A model generated the notes under the pieces. The model had not been told where the DNA came from. It was given only the letters and a program-made list of their open reading frames with translations, and ran no database searches. 64,000 bases of DNA, taken from assembly GCF_004337365.2 (NCBI RefSeq), contig NZ_CP044016.1:2790001-2854000 (forward strand). Direction: 5' to 3'. The stretch is from Rhizosphaericola mali (GTDB lineage Bacteria > Bacteroidota > Bacteroidia > Chitinophagales > Chitinophagaceae). The position numbers and the translations under genes were made by a program. Below, in pieces: positions 45,662 to 53,221 of this stretch; the stretch's first letter is position 1; the number at the start of each line of letters is the position of its first letter.

Positions 45662-46324
45662 ATGCTAAACACGGTTATATTTGATATGGATGGTTTACTT
45701 ATCGACAGTGAACCATTATGGAAAGAAGCGGCTCAGGAAACTTTTGAAATATATAAATTCAAATTATCTGATGCTCAATATCTTACAACAACAGGGCTTC
45801 GTACTAAGGAATTTGTGCACACATGGTTCTCTTATGCAAAAATAGATGCCAATTTGATGGATGAAGCAGTAGATACAATATTGAATAAAGTTTCTCAAAA
45901 AATTGCACAAAAAGGTAAAATTATGCCTGGCGTGCCATATATATTTGAATTCTTTAAAAATCAAGGTTTCAAAATCGGTCTTGCATCTTCCTCTCCTATG
46001 AAATTAATAGAGCAAGTCACAGAAGCTATTGGCATCAAACAATATATACAACAGGCAACCTCTGCAGAAAATCTGTTGAATGGTAAGCCACATCCACAAG
46101 TATATATTAATTGTGCATTAGCCTTGAACAGCTTACCTACAGAATGTATTGCTTTTGAAGATTCATTTAACGGTATGATAGCAGCCTTATCTGCTAGAAT
46201 GACAACGGTCGTCGTACCAGAATATGCACATTACAAACAAGAAAAGTGGGCAGCAGCTAATCTAAAAATTTCTTCTTTGCTCAATTTCAACAAGTTGCAT
46301 TTAGATCTTTTGCAACAAAAATAA
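45662..46324 (+). CDS. HAD-family sugar-phosphate phosphatase (beta-PGM-like)
   Basis: HAD superfamily subclass IA with the C1 cap. Motif I FDMDGLLIDSEPLW (nucleophile and acid/base Asp), motif II SSS in GLASSSPMKL, motif III Lys in KPHPQVY, and motif IV EDSFNGMIAAL. It looks most like the hexitol-phosphatase HxpB/2-deoxyglucose-6-phosphatase group. True beta-phosphoglucomutase activity is less likely but cannot be excluded. It lies 45 bases after pdhB on the same strand. Confidence 0.85.
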   Translation: MLNTVIFDMDGLLIDSEPLWKEAAQETFEIYKFKLSDAQYLTTTGLRTKEFVHTWFSYAKIDANLMDEAVDTILNKVSQKIAQKGKIMPGVPYIFEFFKNQGFKIGLASSSPMKLIEQVTEAIGIKQYIQQATSAENLLNGKPHPQVYINCALALNSLPTECIAFEDSFNGMIAALSARMTTVVVPEYAHYKQEKWAAANLKISSLLNFNKLHLDLLQQK

Positions 46325-46414
46325 GTTCGTTTCATTATCAGTAATTTGTTGACATTGACCTATACTATAGGCTGTAACAAGTCTGACTTTTTATAAAAAC
46401 AAAAAAAATAAATT

Positions 46415-46621
46415 ATGGACACTTCAAAATTTATTAAAGCGTATTGCCTTAAGACCAAAGAAAAAGATGTGCCTATGCACGACGCGGTAATTTCAAAAAC
46501 AGCTAGAGGTGGATATATCGCTAAAGGTAACGATGGTAAAGGAAATAAAATGAGTGCTATACTAGGTGAAGCAAAAGCTTTACAAGCTATCAAAGACGGT
46601 ACAGCAAAACAAGATTTCTAG
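46415..46621 (+). CDS. Small basic protein, possible Cys-less relative of DUF5679
   Basis: 68 residues, Lys/Gly-rich, soluble. The pattern KAYCLKTKEKDVPM then ISKTARGGYIAKGNDGKGNK recalls small zinc-ribbon DUF5679 proteins (YCVKC ... NGR ... G.C..CG), but only one Cys remains, at the first position. This likeness is by eye and weak. A strong terminator follows, so it is a separate short transcript or the end of the pdhB unit. Confidence 0.6.
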   Translation: MDTSKFIKAYCLKTKEKDVPMHDAVISKTARGGYIAKGNDGKGNKMSAILGEAKALQAIKDGTAKQDF

Positions 46622-46636
46622 TAAAATCATTAATTC

Positions 46637-46667
46637 AAACCCTGCAAATTGCAGGGTTTCTTTTTTT
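46637..46667 (+). terminator. Intrinsic terminator after small basic protein
   Basis: A 9-bp perfect stem AAACCCTGC/GCAGGGTTT, 5-base loop, then a C and seven T. Confidence 0.85.
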
Positions 46668-46676
46668 CTATTATTT

Positions 46677-46709
46677 TTTGCCAATTAATAAAAAATAATA
46701 CTACATTTG
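46677..46709 (+). promoter_or_regulatory. SRP RNA promoter (TTTG-N21-TACATTTG)
   Basis: TTTG at 46677-46680, 21 bases, then an exact TACATTTG at 46702-46709, a few bases before the RNA. The clearest Bacteroidota sigma-ABfr-type promoter in the window. Confidence 0.75.
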
Positions 46710-46710
46710 C

Positions 46711-46812
46711 ACCCGGCAGGTCTTACACGACCAGCTCCTGTTGAACCCTCCCAGGACCGGAAGGTAGCAAGAGTAAATGGTTGTAGCGGTGCGATGTAAT
46801 CAGCCTGCCTTT
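46711..46812 (+). ncRNA. ffs: Signal recognition particle RNA (4.5S type)
   Basis: About 100 bases forming one long hairpin: GGCAGG at 46715-46720 pairs with CCTGCC at 46804-46809. The apical part carries the invariant SRP core CAGGACCGGAAGGUAGCAAG (asymmetric and symmetric loops bound by Ffh, plus the GGAA tetraloop). A T run at the end acts as terminator. Preceded by a near-ideal promoter. Confidence 0.95.
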
Positions 46813-46900
46813 TTTAATTGACTCGTTCATCTTTCAATTAAAAAAAGCTCCTTAATAATAATTTACCACAATATCTGTGGATCTATAAATCGATTAAATT

Positions 46901-47557
46901 ATGAAATTTTTTATTGACACTGCTGACTTAGCACAGATTAAAGAAGCAAACGATTTAGGTATTTTAGATGGTGTAACTACCAATCCTTCCTTGATGGCCA
47001 AAGTTGGTATCAGTGGTAAAGAAGCGGTATTGAATCACTACAAAACAATTTGCGAAATCGTTGAAAATGGTGACATCAGCGCAGAAGTAGTATCTACAAC
47101 ATTCGAAGATATCATTAAAGAAGGTAAAGAATTAGCAGCAATTCACCCAAATATCGTGGTTAAAGTACCAATGATCAAAGACGGTGTTAAAGCAATCAAA
47201 TATTTTACAGATAACGGTATCCGTACCAATTGTACTTTGATTTTCTCTGCTGGTCAAGCTATCTTGGCTGCAAAAGCAGGAGCTACTTATATCTCTCCAT
47301 TCTTAGGTCGTGTTGACGATACAGGTTGGGATGGTGTTGATTTGATCGCTCAAATTGCAAATATCTATGCAATCCAAGGTTACAAATCTCAAATCCTTGC
47401 TGCATCTATCAGAAACTCTCTTCACATCATCAAATGTGCTGAAGCTGGCGCAAATGTTATCACATCTCCATTAGAACCAATTTTGGGATTGTTGAAACAT
47501 CCATTAACTGAAAGTGGATTGGCTAAATTCTTAGAAGATGCGAAAAAATTCGCATAA
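46901..47557 (+). CDS. Transaldolase / fructose-6-phosphate aldolase family
   Basis: Small (218-residue) TalC/FSA-type TIM barrel. FIDTADLAQIKE and DGVTTNPSLMAK at the start, Schiff-base lysine K88 in IVVKVPM, then TNCTLIFSAGQAILAAKAGA (residue range ~107-127) and the C-terminal GLAKFLEDAKK. Such enzymes act as transaldolase in the pentose phosphate pathway or as fructose-6-phosphate aldolase; the two are hard to separate by reading. Gene is monocistronic with a 14-bp bidirectional terminator. Confidence 0.92.
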   Translation: MKFFIDTADLAQIKEANDLGILDGVTTNPSLMAKVGISGKEAVLNHYKTICEIVENGDISAEVVSTTFEDIIKEGKELAAIHPNIVVKVPMIKDGVKAIKYFTDNGIRTNCTLIFSAGQAILAAKAGATYISPFLGRVDDTGWDGVDLIAQIANIYAIQGYKSQILAASIRNSLHIIKCAEAGANVITSPLEPILGLLKHPLTESGLAKFLEDAKKFA

Positions 47558-47580
47558 GATTTAAGTCTTTTAAAAATATT

Positions 47581-47616
47581 AAACAGCAATTAGATTTTCT
47601 AATTGCTGTTTTTTTT
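47581..47616. terminator. Bidirectional terminator between transaldolase and AraC gene
   Basis: A 14-bp perfect stem (AAACAGCAATTAGA and its complement), short TTT loop, T tract; overlaps the AraC stop codon. Confidence 0.88.
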
Positions 47617-48514
47617 AATTATAACGATTCCCAATATTTTTTACAAATTCACTTGGTGAGATTTGAGTACGTGATTTGAATATATGTGAAAAATATGCAT
47701 AATCATCGTAACCCAATTCATTTGCAATTTCAGATTTTGACCTATTTTCATAGATCAACATTCGCTGCGCTTCCAAAATCACACGATCCAAAATTATATC
47801 ATTAGTGGATTTTCCAATAACAGATTGTAAAATTCTATTTAGATGTTTGGGTGAAATATGCAAATTCTGTGCATATAAAGATGGACTTTTTTCTTTCTTA
47901 AAATTTTCTTCCAATAGTTGATTAAATTGATTAAAATAATTGAGATAAGATTTTGCATCAGCAGTATTCTCCTGAATAACATGTAACGATTTTCTGTATA
48001 TTTCAATATACATTGAGGTCACAATTGCAAGTAAATAAGTATTTTTTCCATATTTATTAGCACTATTTTCAAGCAAAAGCTTTTCAAAATATGGGATAAG
48101 TATATTGGATTCTTCTGCCATATCCACATTTGGCTGAGCACGATTTAAAGAGGATGCATAAGAAAAAAAATCTAAACCTCGTCTTTCCAACTCTGAAGTA
48201 AATATTCCAGAATGAAAAAAAATATACCCTTTAATATCTTCGGACAATCTCCAAGCATGGACTTGCCCAGGATATAAATAAAACAAGCTTCCTGCTTGTA
48301 CATTATACGATTTAAAATCGACTTCGTGAATACCTGAACCCTGCGTAAAAAGAACAACTAAATTAAAATCATGCTTATGTGGTCGTTCTATTCTATGATG
48401 ATGATTATTTAGATGATCAGTTAAAGTACTTACATAAAAGCTCTGATTATGTGTCAATTCGTTAAATTGCTCAATATGCAGTGTATTTATTTGCTTATCC
48501 ATATCATTTATCAT
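47615..48514 (-). CDS. AraC family transcriptional regulator 1
   Basis: N-terminal cupin-like sensor (~15-160, with ERPHKHDFNLVVLFTQGSG and LFYLYPGQVHAW) and C-terminal AraC DNA-binding domain with two HTH motifs (NLHISPKHLNRILQSVIG and IANELGYDDYAYFSHIFK). The open frame extends upstream, but that part covers a TAATATTTG promoter-like stretch, so ATG 48514 is chosen; 48502 is another option. Divergent from DUF983. Targets and ligand unknown. Confidence 0.85.
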   Translation of the reverse strand: MINDMDKQINTLHIEQFNELTHNQSFYVSTLTDHLNNHHHRIERPHKHDFNLVVLFTQGSGIHEVDFKSYNVQAGSLFYLYPGQVHAWRLSEDIKGYIFFHSGIFTSELERRGLDFFSYASSLNRAQPNVDMAEESNILIPYFEKLLLENSANKYGKNTYLLAIVTSMYIEIYRKSLHVIQENTADAKSYLNYFNQFNQLLEENFKKEKSPSLYAQNLHISPKHLNRILQSVIGKSTNDIILDRVILEAQRMLIYENRSKSEIANELGYDDYAYFSHIFKSRTQISPSEFVKNIGNRYN

Positions 48515-48577
48515 TTTATGTCCGAATATAACAAATATTAGCTCCAATATATAGATAAGTAAACAAGTTTTCTATTC

Positions 48578-48585
48578 TATCTTTG
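48578..48585 (+). promoter_or_regulatory. -7 element upstream of DUF983 gene (TATCTTTG)
   Basis: Exact TAnnTTTG, 41 bases before the DUF983 start; -33 element unclear. Confidence 0.45.
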
Positions 48586-48626
48586 TATCGTTAAAAAAAC
48601 AATTCATCCATTTAAAAAGTAATAAA

Positions 48627-49115
48627 ATGGAAACTAATAATATCGCTGAAAAACAATTTATAGAAGTTAAACGTAATTATTTATCTGCAGCAATCCAATG
48701 TAAATGTCCTAGATGTAGACAAGGGGATATCTTCATCGAAAAAAATCCCTTCAAATTGTCCAATTCATTAAAAATGCCAAAAGATTGTCCCGTATGTGGT
48801 CAACCAATGGAAATAGAAGTTGGATTTTATACAGGTGCCGCATATACGGCTTATGCAATAACTGTCGCTCTCATGGTGGCTGTATTTGTTGCATGGAAAG
48901 TCTTAATCGGAATGACGTTAGCTATAGGAGATAATCGTATATTTGAATGTCTCGGTGTTGCTATACTTATTCTTATTATTACGATGCCATGGATCATGCG
49001 ATTTTCAAGATCGCTTTGGTTAAGTTTTTTTGTAGGCTATGATAAAGATTGGCGTATTAATAAACCTACAGATACAGGTCGTTCTAACCCCAAAGGGATG
49101 GAACATCAACATTAA
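48627..49115 (+). CDS. DUF983 membrane protein
   Basis: 162 residues. Two CxxC pairs (CPRCRQGD at ~27 and CPVCGQ at ~58) form a likely zinc ribbon, followed by two TM helices (~72-98 and ~108-130) and a basic tail. DUF983 proteins are widespread in Bacteroidota and Proteobacteria with no proven function. It is monocistronic between an AraC gene on the other strand and a terminator. Confidence 0.88.
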   Translation: METNNIAEKQFIEVKRNYLSAAIQCKCPRCRQGDIFIEKNPFKLSNSLKMPKDCPVCGQPMEIEVGFYTGAAYTAYAITVALMVAVFVAWKVLIGMTLAIGDNRIFECLGVAILILIITMPWIMRFSRSLWLSFFVGYDKDWRINKPTDTGRSNPKGMEHQH

Positions 49116-49151
49116 TAGATAAAATAAAATCAGATAGAAGATACGATAATT

Positions 49152-49181
49152 AAAGCGTTCGAATTATTTCGGACGCTTTTT
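49152..49181 (+). terminator. Intrinsic terminator after DUF983 gene
   Basis: A 12-bp stem with one wobble (AAAGCGTTCGAA/TTCGGACGCTTT), 4-base loop, T-rich tail. Confidence 0.8.
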
Positions 49182-49265
49182 CTTTGGCTAAAGAAACCAT
49201 CTACTCCATTTTTTTATTCTAATTTTAGACATCTATTTTTATATAAAGAGAGTAAGACATTCAAT

Positions 49266-50147
49266 ATGAAATCAATAGACATTCCAATACATCAATTATC
49301 CGACTATTTTAGTGGCACAATTAAATTAAAAAAATTTAATAAAGAAGAAGATCATGCAAAAGCTAGAATAATGGAAGCACATAGGGATAATTATTATGTA
49401 TTTCTAATTTTGGAACATGGCAAGGTTCCGATGGAGGTTGACTTTAAACAATTAGAAATGCGAGATTCCAATATTATTTATATACGTCCAGGTCAAGTGC
49501 ATAAAGCAGATTATAACAATCCTGTAAAAGGTTGGTTCCTTGCAATAGATCCGAGCGTAATGCAACCTATATATAAGAATGTATTTGAAGAAGTTATTGT
49601 AGATATTCCAGTGTTACAATTAGAAGGGACTGATATTTTTGAAAAAATTTGTCAAATATTACACACTTTGGATGTAATATCTAATGATGACCCAAATAAA
49701 AATAATGGGGAAGTTCTACGAAAAGATTTGACCAATAGCATATTGGGATTAATCGCTAGAGAGTATTTAAATGAAAAAGAAATACTTTTTCGAAGGATTG
49801 CAAGAGATCAAGAAGTATATCAAAAATTCAGATCACTTGTTAACAAGAACATTAAATCCACCAAAAGTCCTAGCGAATATGCCAAGATGCTTAATCTATC
49901 GCTGAATTACCTAAATGAAATTGTCAAAAACCTTTCTGGCTTTCCTATTAGCAAATGGATACATCAAGAGTGTATTTTGGAAGCAAAACGTATACTATAT
50001 TACTCAACAGCTTCAATTAAAGAGATTTCATACGAATTGGGATATGAAGATGCCGCCTATTTTAGTCGAATATTTAAGAAAGAAGCTGGTTGCTCTCCAC
50101 AAGACTTTAGAAACAAAAACCACGAAAAATCCAACGTTTACCAATAA
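49266..50147 (+). CDS. AraC family transcriptional regulator 2
   Basis: Same architecture as the other AraC regulators here: cupin-like N-terminus (VFLILEHGKVPMEVDF, IIYIRPGQVHKADY) and C-terminal tandem HTH (LNLSLNYLNEIVKNLSG, ISYELGYEDAAYFSRIFK). 293 residues. It lies 54 bases upstream of the siderophore-interacting protein gene on the same strand, and likely controls it or responds to the same signal (inference). Confidence 0.88.
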   Translation: MKSIDIPIHQLSDYFSGTIKLKKFNKEEDHAKARIMEAHRDNYYVFLILEHGKVPMEVDFKQLEMRDSNIIYIRPGQVHKADYNNPVKGWFLAIDPSVMQPIYKNVFEEVIVDIPVLQLEGTDIFEKICQILHTLDVISNDDPNKNNGEVLRKDLTNSILGLIAREYLNEKEILFRRIARDQEVYQKFRSLVNKNIKSTKSPSEYAKMLNLSLNYLNEIVKNLSGFPISKWIHQECILEAKRILYYSTASIKEISYELGYEDAAYFSRIFKKEAGCSPQDFRNKNHEKSNVYQ

Positions 50148-50179
50148 AAATGAAAGCCAAATAATTTTTTGAGTTGGAA

Positions 50180-50197
50180 CTTTGACCAAAATCAAAG
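50180..50197. promoter_or_regulatory. Inverted repeat before siderophore-interacting protein gene, FNR-like
   Basis: CTTTGA, 6 bases, TCAAAG. The inner 14 bases TTGACCAAAATCAA differ at one position from the Crp/Fnr-type box TTGAT-N4-ATCAA. It lies 5-22 bases before the ATG. Confidence 0.4.
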
Positions 50198-50201
50198 CAT
50201 T

Positions 50202-50891
50202 ATGAATTTACTCAAAAGAAAAGCTGTTCAGTTTATCGAAAAGTCATTTTTGAAGTCAGGTAAAGTCATTGGTATGCGCCATTGGGATCCACCCACAATA
50301 TGCGAAATCGATCTTCATCTGCCGCTTGTAGATATGTCCAAATGGACAGAAGTTCAACATATAAAAGTCAAGGTTGAGACATTTGAATATCGTGATTACA
50401 CGCCGGTATTTTGGGATGCAGAGACACATACTTGTACGCTTATCATTGATATCAGCCATCCTGGCAAAGGCTCTAATTGGGCTCAAAACTTAGAAATCGG
50501 AAACGATTTTAATTATGTAGGTGTAGGTACCGCTGGCCACAAACCATCCTTTGGTGAAATGATGAGTTTTGCAGACACGAGTTCTATGGCACATATGTTA
50601 GCATTGGAATATTTGACCAAAGACAAAGGACATTTAAATGGTGTAGTTGTATTGGACAATCCAGAGCATGTAAATCAATTTTCTAGCTATTTTAAGTCCA
50701 ACTTACAACCGACTTTACGTACAGAAGAATTGACTGAAACATGGCAGTCTTGGTTAAAAAACAAAACTTTACTTGGACAAACCATCTATATTGCTGGAAA
50801 TATTCCAGCAGTTGTTTCCTTAAGAAAATCCATTAAATCTGGATATTTCAATTTTAATGGAAATGTAAAAGCGGAAGGATTTTGGAAATAA
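50202..50891 (+). CDS. Siderophore-interacting protein (SIP/ViuB-like ferric reductase family)
   Basis: A cytosolic FAD-binding flavoprotein family that releases iron from siderophores by reduction with NAD(P)H. An N-terminal FAD-binding barrel (~15-120; YRDYTPVFW resembles the RxYT FAD motif and DISHPGKGSNWAQNL the following phosphate-binding stretch) and a C-terminal SIP domain (ADTSSMAHMLALE, IYIAGNIPAVVSLRK). ATG 50202 is preferred; an in-frame TTG lies 11 codons upstream across the inverted repeat. No siderophore receptor is adjacent. Confidence 0.82.
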   Translation: MNLLKRKAVQFIEKSFLKSGKVIGMRHWDPPTICEIDLHLPLVDMSKWTEVQHIKVKVETFEYRDYTPVFWDAETHTCTLIIDISHPGKGSNWAQNLEIGNDFNYVGVGTAGHKPSFGEMMSFADTSSMAHMLALEYLTKDKGHLNGVVVLDNPEHVNQFSSYFKSNLQPTLRTEELTETWQSWLKNKTLLGQTIYIAGNIPAVVSLRKSIKSGYFNFNGNVKAEGFWK

Positions 50892-50918
50892 TTACCAATT
50901 GACATTTTTGTATAAAAA

Positions 50919-50950
50919 AATTGCCAGCATAGAAATGCCGGCATTTTTTT
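50919..50950 (+). terminator. Probable terminator after siderophore-interacting protein gene
   Basis: GCCAGCAT/ATGCCGGC stem with a mismatch, AGAA loop, then seven T. Confidence 0.6.
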
Positions 50951-51015
50951 ATTTATTTACACATGAGAAATCTTAACTAAATCTTTATCAGATATCAGAA
51001 CTTAGCAAAAATTTT

Positions 51016-51465
51016 TTATTTCAAATTAACAGTAACTTCTTCGGTGCTCGGAGGTAAACATTGTTGATCGTTACACACCATGAAATTGATACTAGCTTTT
51101 ACATTTGTTTTGATACCTTTTTTCACTTTTACTAATTGAGTGAATGTCGCATCTCCATCAAATGATAAAACTTGTACCCCGAAATTTTTATCTTTTACAT
51201 TTTTAATATTTCCTTTTTCCTTTACATCACCAACTAAAGTCACCAACGGATTTTTTACAAATGTAATTTTCGTAGGAACTGGACCTCCGTCTGGCGTATG
51301 TTGAGAATAAATATGCCAAGGATGAGGCACTGAAGCAACTAAGGTGATCAAATAATCTCCTGATTTTTGTTTTGCTGCGGTTCCAGTCCATTTTACAGGA
51401 TTAGATTGAGCAAAAGCAAGTACAGATAAAATTAAAAGCGACGCTAAGAGTACTAATTTTTTCAT
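51016..51465 (-). CDS. Standalone DsbD N-terminal (disulfide-interchange) domain protein
   Basis: 149 residues with a signal peptide (1-19). The rest matches the periplasmic N-terminal domain of thiol:disulfide interchange protein DsbD: PHPWHIYSQHTPDGGPVPT and the terminal FMVCNDQQCLPPS with two Cys five apart. In full DsbD this domain hands electrons to periplasmic partners; the membrane and thioredoxin domains are missing here, so it must work with proteins encoded elsewhere. It lies 25 bases downstream of the cysteine synthase gene. Confidence 0.83.
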   Translation of the reverse strand: MKKLVLLASLLILSVLAFAQSNPVKWTGTAAKQKSGDYLITLVASVPHPWHIYSQHTPDGGPVPTKITFVKNPLVTLVGDVKEKGNIKNVKDKNFGVQVLSFDGDATFTQLVKVKKGIKTNVKASINFMVCNDQQCLPPSTEEVTVNLK

Positions 51466-51490
51466 AGTAAGATGTTTTATTTTTATTAGA

Positions 51491-52534
51491 TTATAATCTA
51501 TTTATTGGCAAAAATGATTCCAAATCAATATCAGTAGAAAGGTAGTTTTCTTTAATTGGCTCATCTCCCATCAAAGCCGTACTCAAGTATTTCTTATTGC
51601 TATCGGCAAAAGTGGTTACGACAATTGCATCCTCCTTCATATTTTCCAAAACCTTCAAAGCTGCAATAAAATTTGCACCTGAGGAAATACCCACTGCCAA
51701 TCCTAATTCACGTGAAAGTTTTTGAGCCATGATAATTGCATCACCATCATTAACAGCAATGATCTCGTCCAATTTTTCAAGTTCCACAATAGCAGGAATA
51801 AATTCATCCGAAATACCTTGAATTCTGTGACTTCCTACTTTATATCCAGTGCTCAATGTGGGAGACTCTGCGGGTTCCATTGGATGTACTTTGATCGTTG
51901 GATTTTTACATTTTAAATAATTACCAACGCCCATAACCGTACCTCCTGTGCCCACACCAGCCACGAACGCATCAGGATGTAAACCAACAGACGCTAATTG
52001 CTCCCACAACTCTTTGCCTGTGGTATTCCCTTGTGCTTCGCAATTGTATTGATTGGTAAATTGTTTGGGTAAAAAGACGCCTGGCTGTTTTGCCATCTCT
52101 TCGCTCAATGCAATACTTCCCAAAAATCCGCCTTCTTCTTTGCTTATCAGAATAATCTCCGCACCCAAACTTTTAATAATATCCATTCTCTCTTTGCTCA
52201 ACCAATTAGGCATAATGATTTTCACGTCATGTCCCAATGCACGGCCGATAGCAGAGAACGAGATTCCTGTATTTCCGCTAGTAGCTTCTACAATCGTATC
52301 TCCAGGTTGGATTGCTCCAGTTTTGTAAGCTTCTTGCAATATGTATAATGCCATACGGTCCTTAATACTGCCCGTCAAATTGTAATGTTCACATTTTGCG
52401 AAAATCTTTTTCAATTTTCCCTTATATGAAAATTTAATCTCAATCATCGGCGTATTACCCACCAAGAGCCATAATCTTTCAAATTTCTCTTGAATTTCTT
52501 TAGCTAAAGTTGGTTTTTCTAAAACATTATACAT
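51491..52534 (-). CDS. PLP-dependent cysteine synthase family protein
   Basis: Fold-type II PLP enzyme of the CysK/cystathionine beta-synthase group. PLP-lysine motif [12 protein letters not shown] at ~58, substrate loop [11 protein letters not shown], phosphate-binding [12 protein letters not shown], and [14 protein letters not shown] near the C-terminus. At 347 residues it is a little longer than CysK (~320), so O-acetylserine sulfhydrylase is likely but a related beta-replacement enzyme is possible. Divergent from the Lrp regulator; followed by the DsbD-N protein. Confidence 0.88.
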   Translation of the reverse strand: MYNVLEKPTLAKEIQEKFERLWLLVGNTPMIEIKFSYKGKLKKIFAKCEHYNLTGSIKDRMALYILQEAYKTGAIQPGDTIVEATSGNTGISFSAIGRALGHDVKIIMPNWLSKERMDIIKSLGAEIILISKEEGGFLGSIALSEEMAKQPGVFLPKQFTNQYNCEAQGNTTGKELWEQLASVGLHPDAFVAGVGTGGTVMGVGNYLKCKNPTIKVHPMEPAESPTLSTGYKVGSHRIQGISDEFIPAIVELEKLDEIIAVNDGDAIIMAQKLSRELGLAVGISSGANFIAALKVLENMKEDAIVVTTFADSNKKYLSTALMGDEPIKENYLSTDIDLESFLPINRL

Positions 52535-52629
52535 TGTCCTAATATTTTAACCAAAGTTGAGCATAATCGATAATTCAAATAACAGATTCAAATTATTCCA
52601 TAAATTATCTTGAAAATAAACACATATCC

Positions 52630-52659
52630 GAATATTTTTCAGTTTTAATTAAAATATTC
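52630..52659. promoter_or_regulatory. Inverted repeat in cysteine synthase / Lrp divergent region
   Basis: GAATATTTT, 12 bases, AAAATATTC: perfect 9-base arms in the 162-base region between the two starts. Lrp/AsnC proteins bind AT-rich dyads, so this is a candidate site. Confidence 0.4.
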
Positions 52660-52696
52660 AAGATTCTTCGATATTTTTACAGTATACCAAATTAGT

Positions 52697-53167
52697 ATGG
52701 AAATAGAAAATAAAATAGACGAGACGGATTTCCAGATATTACGTCTATTGCAAAAAGATGCGACATTAACGAATAAGGAAATCGCGTTTCAAATAAATAA
52801 GGCAATAGCCACGGTGCATGAGCGTGTAAAAAAATTAAAAGAGCAAGGCTTTATCAAAAAAACAGTTGCCATACTAGACCGCAAAAAAATAGGTAAGGGC
52901 CTACTTGCCTTTAGTCACGTATTGTTAAATGATCACACATTACATACTTTGAATAAATTTGAAGAAGATATTTCTGCCTTTCCGGAAGTAATGGAATGTT
53001 TTCAGATGACAGGTTCGTTTGATTTTTTATTAAAAATCGTAACGAAAGACATGGAAGAATACCATGATTTTTACAGATATAAATTGGCTGCTATTCCGAA
53101 TATAACAACGGTCCAAAGTTTTTTTGTACTATCAGAAGCGAAAAGTGACACGGCATATCCAATATAA
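52697..53167 (+). CDS. Lrp/AsnC family transcriptional regulator
   Basis: 156 residues: N-terminal HTH (~10-60, DFQILRLLQKDATLTNKEIA and TVHERVKKLKEQGFI) and C-terminal RAM/AsnC ligand-binding domain (~70-145, VMECFQMTGSFDFLLKI). Such regulators sense amino acids. Divergent from the cysteine synthase gene with a perfect inverted repeat between, so control of that gene by sulfur amino acids is plausible. Confidence 0.92.
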   Translation: MEIENKIDETDFQILRLLQKDATLTNKEIAFQINKAIATVHERVKKLKEQGFIKKTVAILDRKKIGKGLLAFSHVLLNDHTLHTLNKFEEDISAFPEVMECFQMTGSFDFLLKIVTKDMEEYHDFYRYKLAAIPNITTVQSFFVLSEAKSDTAYPI

Positions 53168-53201
53168 AAGAAGCGAAAAGTATTTACTTTTCGCTTCTTT
53201 T
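53166..53201. terminator. Bidirectional terminator between Lrp gene and parC
   Basis: A 15-bp perfect stem (AAAAGAAGCGAAAAG and its complement) with a 6-base loop between convergent genes. Confidence 0.88.
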
Positions 53202-53221
53202 ATAAATTAACTTTCAATTAT

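Noticed and set aside
49915-50172. 85-codon frame overlapping the 3' end of AraC regulator 2
   Set aside because: It lies in another frame of a well-supported AraC gene; its composition is that of an out-of-frame read.
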